A DNA stretch of 64,000 nucleotides from Eubacterium sp. MSJ-33 (GTDB lineage Bacteria; Bacillota; Clostridia; Lachnospirales; Lachnospiraceae): positions 1,687,001 through 1,751,000 of the forward strand of contig NZ_CP076562.1 of NCBI RefSeq assembly GCF_022174665.1, in the 5' to 3' direction. Positions 44,950 through 54,742 of the stretch are shown here, piece by piece; position 1 is the stretch's first letter; each line of letters starts with the position of its first letter. Position numbers and translations under genes: made by a program. Below the pieces are notes generated by a model. The model saw only the letters and a program-made list of their open reading frames with translations. It was not told the DNA's origin and ran no database searches.

Positions 44950-47493
44950 CTATTTATTTTTTCTTTTCTCCATCCATGTTATGAACACCAGCATTGCGAT
45001 ACCGAATATCGTAACAAGAATGCCTTTCATTAAAGCCGGAATGTGATACGTCATCTCGATCACATTTTCCCCTTCTACCAACGGAATTGAAGTCATCGCT
45101 GTCGCGAACGGCTGCACCGATGAGATTTCTTCCCCATTTCGTTTAATCGTCCAACCATCTGAAACCGGAACAGACAGGAATAAGTTCTCGCCCGCCTTCG
45201 CATTCACCGTACATGTGACATGCCCGTTTTCAATCGTAAGTGCCTGTACTTCGTTTGCCTGAATCTTCGCAGACGCCGCTGCCAGCGCATCCAGATTCAA
45301 CGCATAAAACTGCTCATCTGCGATATTTACCAATCCCTGATTATCCTTGTAGAACACAGCCACTTCCGTCTCTTCAGGATCTACTTCAATATCAAAGGCT
45401 CCTCGTGTCAGCCATGCCGAATAATGGAAACCGTTCGTACCAACTTTGCCGACAGTTGCATCGGTATAACCATAAGTGCAAATATTTCCATACAGTGCAT
45501 AATTCCCCTCAGGCACCGTCAAATGATAGGTCCGTACATTTTCCTCCGTCTCTACCACTGGAGTCAGGCGGGTATATAACGTCTCCGTCTCGCCAGTCAA
45601 TGCACTGTAAATGGCATTCTGATACTCAAATACATTTGTAAATCCCAACTCTCCCTGTTCTGTGTATGTGAATGCCATCGGGAGACAGTACGGATTTTCA
45701 TATACAGATTTGCCATTTGCCTCCGCAATCGTATCAATCCGTTCGAGTCCCGGATACTGCCGCTCTGCAATCACATATTTTACCCCTAGGAACGAATCCG
45801 ATGGCAGGATGGAACCTGCAAGCGCATTCAATCTGGCACCATGTGATGGATATCCAAGATGATCCAACAATTCGAGCTGCCGATTGTCCGGGCAGGATGT
45901 ATAGCCTGTATTACTCCAGTAATTATATCCAAATGATTCATCCAGATGGGCATTATTCCTCCGCTCACTCGTCTGCGAAATACGATATGTTCCATCATCC
46001 AGCTTCCGCAAAGCCGCCAGTTGCTCATCTAACGCCTCCACATAAGTCCGATAATGAATGCCCTCATCCAGCGAATAAATTCTTGCAAGATAGATTCCAT
46101 TGATTCCAAGCTCGCTCAGCACAGACACCATCATCACAACAGCCAGAAGCTTCTTCCATTTTCCTTCCGCACGGAAATACAGATACACCACAACGCCGGT
46201 CACAAGAATAAATGTAACCGTAAATATCCGCTGCAACGGTGAATACTCCTGACGGGAAGCCAGAGACAAACCATAGATTATCACATATCCAATCGCCACA
46301 AGGAAGTATCGAAGCTTCGTATCCGCTTTTGAAAACGACAATCCCGCGACAAATACCAGATACATAATGGATACATATGAATACCGATACCAATAACTCT
46401 CTGCTGTCTTGAGCAGTGAGAAAAGAAAATGTGTCGGCGCATAAAAGTACATAAAGATTGCAAATACCAATCCAATTGCAACGATACATTTTTCCTTGCA
46501 TTTATAATTCCGGTTAAAAAAGAAGGAAAGCACACCTACCAGCACAAGACTTCCTGCAAAAAATGATACCTGAGATGGTGCACTCGTTCCTCCTATCGTA
46601 TAATTCCGAATCGGCGAAAACAATTGTGCATTGAATGTATCAGAAAGCATGCCCCAGTCAAATGCATTTCCGCGTCCATTTCGCAGATCAATAATCGATG
46701 GCAGGAACAGCACCGCACTAATGCATACACCAATCACCATCGCAACACCATACCGCACGACTGCAAGGATTGTTTCCTTCCATGTCACTTTCTCGTGACA
46801 CATATGAATCAAATATTCTCCCAAAAAGAAAAATGCAGACCACAGACAGTTAATGCCTCCCGTATACCAGTTAAATAATATCGAAAGTGCAACCGGAATG
46901 GCAAGTGGCGCTGTCTTCTTTTCCTCCACTAACCGATATACGCCAAGCAGGATCAAAGGCAGCAGATACACGCCATCCATCCACATGATATTGGCGCCCT
47001 GTGCCAATGTATACTGCATCATACCATACGAACAGGCAAGCAGGCAGGTCATCACTGGGCGAATGCTGTCCTTGAATCGTACCTGCAGATAATAACAAGC
47101 GGTCGTTGACGCCAGTGAAAGTTTGATTGCCAGAAGAAACGAAAAAAAATACTGGAACTGCGACTGCTTAAAAAATACAACCAGTACACTAAGCGGACTT
47201 GCCAGATAATACGAATAGATACCTATCGACGTATTACCAAGTGTGTTCGACATACTGTATTTCAGGCTGTTCTTGCCAAGCAAAACGTCCCGAAAATATG
47301 AAAAGAAATCCATATACTGGATATCCGCATCCTCCCATGCAAGCGTTCTCTCACCAAAAGGTACTACATGCATAACCGCATATATAATGTACATACAAAC
47401 AAACGTGATCAGAAAGGATATCATACACAGCAAAAAACGTTTCTTCCGGCTGTTTTGTCCTATCTGATTGCTCTTCTCCCGCATCTTCATCAT
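44950..47493 (-). CDS. yfhO: YfhO family membrane glycosyltransferase
   Basis: 847 residues with about a dozen membrane helices in the N-terminal 460 residues, then a large outside domain and one last helix at about 820-840 (MKGILVTIFGIAMLVFITW). Family features: GERTLAWEDADIQYMDFFSYFRDVLLGKNSLKYSMSNTLG near the start (the first outside loop with acidic residues expected at a GT-C active site) and LNALAGSILPSDSFLGVKYVIAER. In Bacillus and Listeria YfhO-type enzymes transfer a sugar from an undecaprenyl carrier to lipoteichoic acid. The CsbB-like gene opposite should make that carrier. Confidence 0.9.
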   Translation of the reverse strand: MMKMREKSNQIGQNSRKKRFLLCMISFLITFVCMYIIYAVMHVVPFGERTLAWEDADIQYMDFFSYFRDVLLGKNSLKYSMSNTLGNTSIGIYSYYLASPLSVLVVFFKQSQFQYFFSFLLAIKLSLASTTACYYLQVRFKDSIRPVMTCLLACSYGMMQYTLAQGANIMWMDGVYLLPLILLGVYRLVEEKKTAPLAIPVALSILFNWYTGGINCLWSAFFFLGEYLIHMCHEKVTWKETILAVVRYGVAMVIGVCISAVLFLPSIIDLRNGRGNAFDWGMLSDTFNAQLFSPIRNYTIGGTSAPSQVSFFAGSLVLVGVLSFFFNRNYKCKEKCIVAIGLVFAIFMYFYAPTHFLFSLLKTAESYWYRYSYVSIMYLVFVAGLSFSKADTKLRYFLVAIGYVIIYGLSLASRQEYSPLQRIFTVTFILVTGVVVYLYFRAEGKWKKLLAVVMMVSVLSELGINGIYLARIYSLDEGIHYRTYVEALDEQLAALRKLDDGTYRISQTSERRNNAHLDESFGYNYWSNTGYTSCPDNRQLELLDHLGYPSHGARLNALAGSILPSDSFLGVKYVIAERQYPGLERIDTIAEANGKSVYENPYCLPMAFTYTEQGELGFTNVFEYQNAIYSALTGETETLYTRLTPVVETEENVRTYHLTVPEGNYALYGNICTYGYTDATVGKVGTNGFHYSAWLTRGAFDIEVDPEETEVAVFYKDNQGLVNIADEQFYALNLDALAAASAKIQANEVQALTIENGHVTCTVNAKAGENLFLSVPVSDGWTIKRNGEEISSVQPFATAMTSIPLVEGENVIEMTYHIPALMKGILVTIFGIAMLVFITWMEKRKNK

Positions 47494-47753
47494 CCTGTGA
47501 AACTCCCTCCACGATATCTATATTTATATTTTGATTGCTATCTCTTACAGTGTCAATCTGTTTTATTTTACCATTCCATCCTGCATTGTGCAAGGAACCC
47601 ACTTTCTTTTCCACATTCTTTTTTCGCAAAGTCTCAACAAAATGGCAGCGGATGGTTGCATTCTTCTACGCAGAATGATAGAATTTTCTTATTATGAATA
47701 TCTGGATAAATGCAGGTCCATTTGAAGCTGCAGACATAAGAAGGAGAACCAAC
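47494..47753. promoter_or_regulatory. divergent promoter region between yfhO and the csbB-like gene
   Basis: For the plus strand: TTGCAT (47656-47661), 17 bp, TAGAAT (47679-47684). For the minus strand: TTGACA (47556-47551) with a poor -10 (CAAAAT). The remaining sequence holds no frame I can support. Confidence 0.5.
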
Positions 47754-48707
47754 GTGAATACAAAGAAAATATCTATTATCGTGCCTTGTTACAACGAGGA
47801 AGCAGCAATTACCATCTTCCACCGGGAAACAACGGCTGTTATGCATACCCTCGATTACGACTATGAATTGCTGTTCATCAACGATGGATCCAACGATAAC
47901 ACATTACCAATCTTAAAGCAGCTCTGCGCAGATGATCCGCATTCGAAATATATTTCTTTCTCCAGAAACTTCGGCAAAGAAGCTGCCATGTATGCCGGTT
48001 TCTGCAACGCCAGCGGAGATTATGTAGCGGTCATGGATGCTGATATGCAGGATCCGCCAAGCCTGCTGCCAGAAATGATAACCTATCTTGAATCCGGCGA
48101 ATATGACAGCGTTGCTACCCGCCGGGTAACACGCGAAGGCGAGCCACGTATCCGTTCCTGGTTTGCCCGCCAGTTCTACAAATTAATCAATCATATCTCA
48201 GAAGCAGACATCGTTGACGGTGCCAGAGATTTCCGTCTGATGAAACGCGAGATGGTCGATGCCATCGTCGCCATGTCCGAAAACAATCGATTTTCCAAAG
48301 GAATCTTCGGCTGGATTGGTTTCCGTACCTACTGGCTCCCATACAAAAATATCGAGCGTGTCGCTGGTGAAACCAAATGGAATTTCTGGAAACTGTTCAA
48401 ATATGCCATCAGCGGAATCGTGAACTTCTCCGAGGTTCCGTTAAGCATTGCATCTTACTTTGGTTTTACGATGACTTTCATCGACTTTATCTTTATCGTG
48501 TTTATCATCGTACGTAAGCTCTGCTTCGGCGATCCGGTATCCGGCTGGGCATCCACTGCCTGCATCATTATCTTCATCGGTGCCGTTCAGTTATTCTGCA
48601 TGGGTGTCATGGGACAGTACATCGCAAAGACCTATACAGAATCCAAAAACCGACCACACTATATTATTTCGGATTCGAATAAAGATGATGTGAAGAAAGT
48701 GAATTAA
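47754..48707 (+). CDS. CsbB/GtrB-like GT2 polyprenyl-phosphate glycosyltransferase
   Basis: 317 residues from a GTG with AAGGAGA 6 nt upstream; an upstream ATG has no site. GT2 domain: SIIVPCYNEEAAI, LLFINDGSNDNT, YVAVMDADMQDPP and RDFRLMKREMVDA; then two C-terminal membrane helices (about 230-290), the CsbB/GtrB layout. It would load a sugar (GlcNAc in the case of CsbB) on undecaprenyl phosphate. The gene is divergent from yfhO, so the two probably work together in lipoteichoic acid decoration. A strong terminator follows. Confidence 0.9.
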   Translation: MNTKKISIIVPCYNEEAAITIFHRETTAVMHTLDYDYELLFINDGSNDNTLPILKQLCADDPHSKYISFSRNFGKEAAMYAGFCNASGDYVAVMDADMQDPPSLLPEMITYLESGEYDSVATRRVTREGEPRIRSWFARQFYKLINHISEADIVDGARDFRLMKREMVDAIVAMSENNRFSKGIFGWIGFRTYWLPYKNIERVAGETKWNFWKLFKYAISGIVNFSEVPLSIASYFGFTMTFIDFIFIVFIIVRKLCFGDPVSGWASTACIIIFIGAVQLFCMGVMGQYIAKTYTESKNRPHYIISDSNKDDVKKVN

Positions 48708-48717
48708 TTAAAAAACG

Positions 48718-48775
48718 TCTCCCTCTTTTTGATATAGATTGCAATGCAGGTGTATTTCAAAAAGAGGGAGATTTT
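48718..48775 (+). terminator. terminator of the csbB-like gene
   Basis: CTCCCTCTTTTTGA pairs with TCAAAAAGAGGGAG over a 24-nt loop, then ATTTTT. The loop is unusually large. Confidence 0.8.
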
Positions 48776-48834
48776 TAATGTTTTCCTCCATGTTATAATT
48801 CTTAATACAAATTTAACACAAAGGAGAACCTACT

Positions 48835-49755
48835 ATGAATGATTTACAAATTTGCATCAAAAACTATTTGAATTACTGCAGGTATCAAAAACGATTAGAC
48901 GAAAAAACCTTAAAAGCATACCGTATAGACTTACGACAATTTTGCGAACAAAGCCACAATTCCAATCCTGTAGAACTTAACGCCACAATTATAGAAAGTT
49001 ATATCACAAAACTTCATCAACAATATGCGCCTAAAACTGTAAAGCGAAAGATTGCCTCATTAAAAGCACTCTTTCATTACATGGAATATCGTGAAATCAT
49101 AAACCAAAATCCCTTTAATAAATTACAATTAAAATTTCGCGAACCTCTCATACTTCCCAAAACGGTTCCACTACACACCATAGAATCATTATTAAATACA
49201 ATGTATAAGCAATATTACAATGCTGTTAGTAACTGTAAAAAAAGGAGGATTCTTCGCGATATCGCCGTCATAGAACTACTTTTTGCGACAGGAATCAGAA
49301 TCTCAGAACTATGCACAATACCATATATAAATATGGATCTTCAAAATAATGTCATTGTAATCAAAGGAAAAGGTGCAAAAGAACGACTAATACACATATG
49401 TGATACGCATGTCATTGCTGTAATAGACAGATACGCCGCTGAATATGCAACTGAAATCCACGCGTGTGGATACTTTTTTGTTAATAACACAGGAAACCGC
49501 TTATCCGACCAATCTGTACGTGATATGATAAATAAATATTGTCGTACCGCAAATATTCAGCAGCATATCACTCCCCATATGTTCCGGCACTCTTTTGCCA
49601 CATTACTTTTAGAAGAAAATGTTGATATCCGCTATATCCAAACCATGCTCGGGCATAGTTCTATACACGTTACAGAAATATATACTCACGTCAACATGTC
49701 TACACTAATACGAACACGGACTCTATGCCATAATAACATACCAATGCAGATATAG
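48835..49755 (+). CDS. XerC/D-like tyrosine recombinase
   Basis: 306 residues, AAGGAG 9-10 nt before the ATG. SAM-like N-terminal domain (1-100) and the catalytic domain with all six residues: Arg155 (ATGIRISEL), Lys178 (IKGKGAKER), His248 and Arg251 (HMFRHSF), His274 (LGHSS) and Tyr283 (EIYTHV). The C-terminus departs from Xer. Codon use is clearly more A/T-rich than in the flanking housekeeping genes, which suggests acquisition. It is not followed by an excisionase or phage genes. It may invert or mobilise a nearby segment; no flanking att repeats were identified. Confidence 0.9.
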   Translation: MNDLQICIKNYLNYCRYQKRLDEKTLKAYRIDLRQFCEQSHNSNPVELNATIIESYITKLHQQYAPKTVKRKIASLKALFHYMEYREIINQNPFNKLQLKFREPLILPKTVPLHTIESLLNTMYKQYYNAVSNCKKRRILRDIAVIELLFATGIRISELCTIPYINMDLQNNVIVIKGKGAKERLIHICDTHVIAVIDRYAAEYATEIHACGYFFVNNTGNRLSDQSVRDMINKYCRTANIQQHITPHMFRHSFATLLLEENVDIRYIQTMLGHSSIHVTEIYTHVNMSTLIRTRTLCHNNIPMQI

Positions 49756-49836
49756 GGCTGGAAAGAGCTTTTGTAAAAACGCCTCAAACTCGAGGTACGC
49801 TAATTCTTATTATTTTTAGAAACTGGTATCACATCA

Positions 49837-49865
49837 TTGACTAACGCACAAAATTTTAGTAAAGT
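49837..49865 (+). promoter_or_regulatory. promoter of the orphan membrane gene
   Basis: TTGACT (49837-49842), 17 bp, TAAAGT (49860-49865). A GATGTT-8-AACATC hairpin follows. It lies between the recombinase and the membrane gene. Confidence 0.5.
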
Positions 49866-49960
49866 GCTGGTAATTAGATGTTTTCTAAATAACATCAATC
49901 CATTCAATAAAATATACAAACCGTCATCAAAATACACAATAAAGCGAGGATTATCATAAT

Positions 49961-50740
49961 ATGAATAAACAAAAGCGCCAGAAAATCAACAAATATACAG
50001 TCTTTTTACTCCTAATTTTGGTAATAACTTATATAATAGGAACTTTATTTTATTCAAGACTTACAAATAAAATCATAAATATTATGACCCCAAAAACGCA
50101 AAAAAATTTTTATGTTGAATTGACCATAACTAGTGACTATGGTGATTTTCCAAAGAATGCATCTGCAAATGAAGCATATATAACACCATTAGCAAAATCA
50201 ATTGCCGCTTTGCTTATAATGATAACTATACTGATATTCGCTTACTACTTTATTTCTAAATTTTATAAAAAAAATAAACGATTCATGGGGATTAATAAGA
50301 TTGTAAAAATAATCGAAATTATTCTTATTTTTACTGGAATATTTGTGTTTATATATAAATTTAATTCCTTAGATAAAACATACGGAATATATAAACAAGA
50401 TCTTCAACAAGACTCAAATTTGGCATACTATGAAGTTAAAAAATTGCCTTTTATTGTTGACTATTTAGAAAATGCTAACATTGGTATACTGGGAAAAGTA
50501 AAAATGTTTTTTATTACAAACTCAAATAAAGTTGTGCATGTATTAGAAATTATCATAGCAATTAGCGGAGCTTTATTATTGCCTTTAAAATATAGTGTTA
50601 ATTTAGAAAATAAAATAGTTGAAACGGAAAAGCAAGAAAAAGTATCAAATGATATAAGAAGCCAAGTAGGCGATATTACAAAACATGAATTAAAGAAATG
50701 GCAACCAAATGCAAAAAATAAAGATAACCCGAATGAATAA
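49961..50740 (+). CDS. AT-rich orphan membrane protein
   Basis: 259 residues with four hydrophobic helices (about 12-34, 72-98, 110-132, 185-205), basic loops between and a polar C-terminal tail (VGDITKHELKKWQPNAKNKDNPNE). No known family. GAGG lies about 11 nt before the ATG. The base composition is the most A/T-rich in the window, like the recombinase next to it, so both probably arrived together. The layout (helix, outside loop, helix pair, helix, cytoplasmic tail) does not suggest a transporter. Confidence 0.65.
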   Translation: MNKQKRQKINKYTVFLLLILVITYIIGTLFYSRLTNKIINIMTPKTQKNFYVELTITSDYGDFPKNASANEAYITPLAKSIAALLIMITILIFAYYFISKFYKKNKRFMGINKIVKIIEIILIFTGIFVFIYKFNSLDKTYGIYKQDLQQDSNLAYYEVKKLPFIVDYLENANIGILGKVKMFFITNSNKVVHVLEIIIAISGALLLPLKYSVNLENKIVETEKQEKVSNDIRSQVGDITKHELKKWQPNAKNKDNPNE

Positions 50741-50799
50741 AATAGATTCTTCTATGGGATATGTCTCTCCTTCCATCACGTTCAAGATCGTTTTTCTTA

Positions 50800-51879
50800 C
50801 TATTTCCTCTTAAATATATATTTTTGTTGTATATGATAACTGATAAAGAACAAACTGGTATCCACAATTATTTTAAATACAATCTCTGGCACTATAGAAA
50901 AGCACTTCACCAACAACGTTACCAGACCTGCGCTAAGGCTCATCTGGATAACAGCTAACATGAAATATTTTCCACCTGACTTGCCTACAGATTCGCTGCT
51001 CCTAAATACAACTTTATAGTTCATTATATAATTGTATATTGCCGATACAACTCTTGCTGATACTGTTGCAATTGCTATATAGACATCCGGAAAACCTGCT
51101 TTCAACAGATGACATAATAACGCAAACAATGCCAGATCAAGAATACATGATGATCCGGAAGATAATATATATTTAAAGAATTTACCACCTAATATCTTAT
51201 ATATCTTAATGGAATCCTTTATCGGATGAAAGTGCGTCTGATGGTTCTCCTCCGAATCATAAATTGTTTCGATTGGGATCTCCAAAATATCGTATCTGCC
51301 GGCAGACTCAAGAAGCATCCGCATTTCAAACTCAAAACGTTCCCCTTTGACATCTAACAATTCCCGCATAAATTGCCTTGGAATACCACGCAACCCCGTC
51401 TGCGTATCTGTAACATGTACTCCCGAAACGTATTTAAATACCTTCTCTGTCACAGAATTTCCAAATCTGCTTTTCCACGGAATCCCCTCGCCATCAAATT
51501 TACGAACGCCTAAAACTAATTTATTTTCATTCTGAATTAATGCCTGTATTACTTCGTTGATGTTCTTAGGCGTATGTTGTCCATCCGAATCCGCTGTAAC
51601 AACACCAACCGCATCCGGATAATGCGATAAAACATAATCAAATGCTGTCTTTAATGCCCTTCCTTTTCCCTTGTTTACTTCATGAACAAGAAGCTCTCCA
51701 CTGAATTTTTTTATCAATTCTTCTGCCTCTTCAAAAATAGGATCATATTGTTCCGAACTGCCATCATTCACAATGATTACCGGGCCAATATTCTGATCAT
51801 TTAGATTTTTAAGTAACTCCGGCAATCGTTCATCCGGTTCATACGCCGGAATTATAATTGGTATATTTTTCTTCTGCAT
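50800..51879 (-). CDS. GT2 glycosyltransferase fused to GtrA-like flippase domain
   Basis: 359 residues. Residues 1 to about 220 are a DPM1-type GT2 domain (IIIPAYEPDERLPELL, VIIVNDGSSEQ, TADSDGQHTPKNI, the DSDGQH motif). Residues about 230-357 are a GtrA domain of four helices (GGKFFKYILSSGSSCILDLALFALLCHL, IYNYIMNYKVVF, a closing HIQQKYIFKRK). The two are separate proteins in most systems. The fusion couples making a polyprenyl-phosphate sugar to moving it across the membrane. It lies last in the surface glycosylation operon, 2 bp after the DUF2142 gene. Confidence 0.88.
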   Translation of the reverse strand: MQKKNIPIIIPAYEPDERLPELLKNLNDQNIGPVIIVNDGSSEQYDPIFEEAEELIKKFSGELLVHEVNKGKGRALKTAFDYVLSHYPDAVGVVTADSDGQHTPKNINEVIQALIQNENKLVLGVRKFDGEGIPWKSRFGNSVTEKVFKYVSGVHVTDTQTGLRGIPRQFMRELLDVKGERFEFEMRMLLESAGRYDILEIPIETIYDSEENHQTHFHPIKDSIKIYKILGGKFFKYILSSGSSCILDLALFALLCHLLKAGFPDVYIAIATVSARVVSAIYNYIMNYKVVFRSSESVGKSGGKYFMLAVIQMSLSAGLVTLLVKCFSIVPEIVFKIIVDTSLFFISYHIQQKYIFKRK

Positions 51880-51881
51880 TT

Positions 51882-53840
51882 TTATCTCACCAAATACGTT
51901 CTAAGTAAATAATAAATCACTATCATTGATAATGCCACAAACAACAAGATACTTTTCTTTTTGACTGCAAGCTGCTTCTGCTCGTTCGCGAAACATCCAT
52001 AGAATACAGATCCTTTGGTTGCCGGTAACAATAGCAAAATCAAAATTGGCAAATAATATCTTCCCTGTAACCCACCAATCGTTGTGGATCCCTTATTGGT
52101 CCAGCTCAGCAGCATCATCGGTGTAAATATCAGTGTTAAACAAACGGTTAATATACATAAGCACTTATCTCTTTTATTCAATGATATATCATCTTTTTCA
52201 ACAAGTGCATAGATACATATGGCTGCAACCATCATCAAAACCAACAAACTAGGCACAACCGGCTCTAACCATCCAAGTTTCGTTCCAATCATGTTCAAGG
52301 TAAGCTCATTCAGATCATTTAAATATGTAGCTGTAAGCATTTTAAAATAGCCAAATGGATGCTTATATGCAAAGGAAGCCGTCATTTTCTCTGTGCCTTC
52401 ATACCCTAACTGGAAAAATGTCTGTCCAATTTGTAATATTTTATCAAACAACAAAACAGAGACTAGTCCTGACAGACTCACGCTTAAGATCGCCTGTAAT
52501 TTCTTCTTTTTCTCCGGTATGCCCAGCAATACCAAAACCATAGGCAGCATCAGTAGATATCCCCCGCCCTTCACAGCACCAACAAGGAAAATCCAGACAA
52601 TCGTTTCTATTAAACGACACTTTGAATTATAATCTTTACTCAAAGCAAAAATGTTCGCAACGAAATTCAACGTTGTTATTAATACCATGGAATCATATGA
52701 AAACGAACCACTTACCATCAAGGATGTTGGTAATAAAGGTATCAAAAAGAATATACTTTTCCCGACCGGTGTAATCTTTACTGCATGATAACAAGCCCAT
52801 ATATAAAACGCCGTAATAAACAGTCTTGCAAGATAGATACATAAAATCGAGCTTAATCCAAACACTCTCCCGATTGTCAATCCCAGTACCTGAGGCCAAT
52901 AATTAATGACCGAATAATATTTCATCCGCTCCTCATGTATCGGCATATCAACTCTGCTCGTGTCACTTGCACGCACTGCAAAATTATATACCTCATCCAC
53001 ATAAGACTGCATATTGGGATTTTTCTCTCCCTCCGTTATGTTCCAGATCTGGTTAAACGTATCTCTATCTTCTGCTCTCCCCAGCCATTCCTCGGTCTTG
53101 TCATATCCTAATAGTCTATTTGAGATCCTGTATGTCGCCATATAATGTGCCGTCGCATCCGGTATCGTCCAAGGCGGGAACAAAATCAGATAAATCAACG
53201 ATATCGGAACAGCTATCAGTATAAATACTTTATGTAGCTCCAGATCATATTTTGAATATATCCATGCAATCAATGCATACAAAACAACACATACACCAAT
53301 TACAAAAACAGCTATATATACTCCCAGATTTGAACCTTTGACAGCTTCAATATTCAAATATTTCGTTTCACCCTGCAGCTTAATCCAAATGAATATATTT
53401 TCACCCATGTTGGAAATATTTACAGAATATTGCCCTAAGTCAAATCCCGCAGGCGGCTCCAATTTTATAGCTGCCCTGCCGGTTCGAGCGTCTGCAATCA
53501 AATCATTTTCTGTCTTATTACAGGTATAATATACTTCACCATTTGCTTTTTTTACTACAACATTTATATTAAATGTCGTTGCATTTTCCAAGAATATCTC
53601 CATATAATCCACTCTACATCTCTGGATTACAAACGGATACTCCTTTACTTCATTTGCCTGTATCTCCTCGATTGTCCCATTTGTATCAAACGTATGAATG
53701 GACACTCTTTTATTAACACGTCCTATCAGATCAAATGACACTATAATCATAATTAATATTATAATTATTGATGGTATGATTATTTTACTTGGTTTTATAT
53801 TTTGCTTTTTCTGTTCCGTGTTCAATAGTTTTTTCTCCAT
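51882..53840 (-). CDS. DUF2142 multi-spanning membrane protein
   Basis: 652 residues: one N-terminal helix (19-40), an outside beta domain (about 45-175) and about eleven further helices. The PPWTIPDATAHYMATYRISN loop with acidic and His residues after the third helix is the DUF2142 signature, likely the active site of a GT-C type transferase. It would use polyprenyl-phosphate sugars made by the GT2 genes of the operon. The start follows the stop of the broken gene by 3 bp, with no clear binding site, so it may depend on coupling. Confidence 0.85.
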   Translation of the reverse strand: MEKKLLNTEQKKQNIKPSKIIIPSIIIILIMIIVSFDLIGRVNKRVSIHTFDTNGTIEEIQANEVKEYPFVIQRCRVDYMEIFLENATTFNINVVVKKANGEVYYTCNKTENDLIADARTGRAAIKLEPPAGFDLGQYSVNISNMGENIFIWIKLQGETKYLNIEAVKGSNLGVYIAVFVIGVCVVLYALIAWIYSKYDLELHKVFILIAVPISLIYLILFPPWTIPDATAHYMATYRISNRLLGYDKTEEWLGRAEDRDTFNQIWNITEGEKNPNMQSYVDEVYNFAVRASDTSRVDMPIHEERMKYYSVINYWPQVLGLTIGRVFGLSSILCIYLARLFITAFYIWACYHAVKITPVGKSIFFLIPLLPTSLMVSGSFSYDSMVLITTLNFVANIFALSKDYNSKCRLIETIVWIFLVGAVKGGGYLLMLPMVLVLLGIPEKKKKLQAILSVSLSGLVSVLLFDKILQIGQTFFQLGYEGTEKMTASFAYKHPFGYFKMLTATYLNDLNELTLNMIGTKLGWLEPVVPSLLVLMMVAAICIYALVEKDDISLNKRDKCLCILTVCLTLIFTPMMLLSWTNKGSTTIGGLQGRYYLPILILLLLPATKGSVFYGCFANEQKQLAVKKKSILLFVALSMIVIYYLLRTYLVR

Positions 53841-53843
53841 TTA

Positions 53844-54742
53844 CTAAAACAACAATGGTGTAGTGACTTCCATCGCTAACATAGATGACCAAACCGCAAT
53901 ACAAAACATAAGTACAACCAAATATGTCACTATCACCTTCACATTATCTTTTTTTATATTTCCCCTAAATTTCTTCCAATCGGTATTAAAACAAATATTA
54001 AACAATATATAAAAATATATTCCAAGAGAAAATCTATATTCAACTGCTCCTGGGATTATTAATAAGGACGGAACAAAAACTGGTATCAATAGCCATAAAT
54101 ATTTAGCATTTTTGTAGCTCCTGGAGATTATTAAATATACTCCCAAGAACAGAATTGAAACTCCCAATATTCCAAATGGCCATTTTAATGAATCCAAATT
54201 TTGTACATACACTTGTGGCCAACATGGGAAAATAAAATTCACCAAATGTCTGACATATATTGCAATAACATCAAATGGATAATGAATAAATTATTTAATA
54301 TAATCTCCCCATGTTGAAAATGAACTCAACCCTAATTTATTTAAGAAAAGCAATGCTGCACATACACAAGCCAATGCCATAAAGTCTGATAAAGGAAACG
54401 CAATTGTCCCTGCAAACAATATTCCAATCATTACCACCATTACAATGACTTTAATATTGAATTCCTTATCATTTTTATATTCTACATTTAATCCTTTTAA
54501 CAAAGAGAGCAAAATCACACTCATAATTGCAGGATTGACAATATACCATGCCAATCTTCCACCTATACTATTTAATTTAAATCCTCCATTCGAAAGAGTG
54601 CATCCTCTTAACCAATAATCTGCGACATCGTACATCCATGGAATAGATCTAAACATCATCTCTATCAAAACGAAATAGAAATAACAAAACAAAAACAATA
54701 AGAACCCGCAAGCTACCGATGAATGTCTCTTTATCTCATCAT
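53844..54742 (-). pseudogene. broken GT-C-like membrane protein gene
   Basis: Two frames (53844-54245 and 54291-54698) lie in the same phase, parted by a single TAA at 54293-54291. Reading through gives GDYIK-stop-FIHYPFDVIAIYVRHLVNFIFPCWPQVYV, a continuous membrane-protein stretch, with PGAVEYRFSLGIYFYIL later, as in integral membrane sugar transferases. At the 5' end the only good start (ATGATG after AGAGGAG, at 54742) runs into TAA after three codons; a one-base insertion there would join it to the coding frame. So there are probably two lesions. About 300 residues would be encoded, which is short for GT-C enzymes, so it may be partial. It sits between gtrA and the DUF2142 gene. Confidence 0.72.

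Noticed and set aside
49880..49900. GATGTT-8-AACATC repeat near the recombinase as an attachment site
   Set aside because: Single short hairpin, with no second copy flanking the islet.
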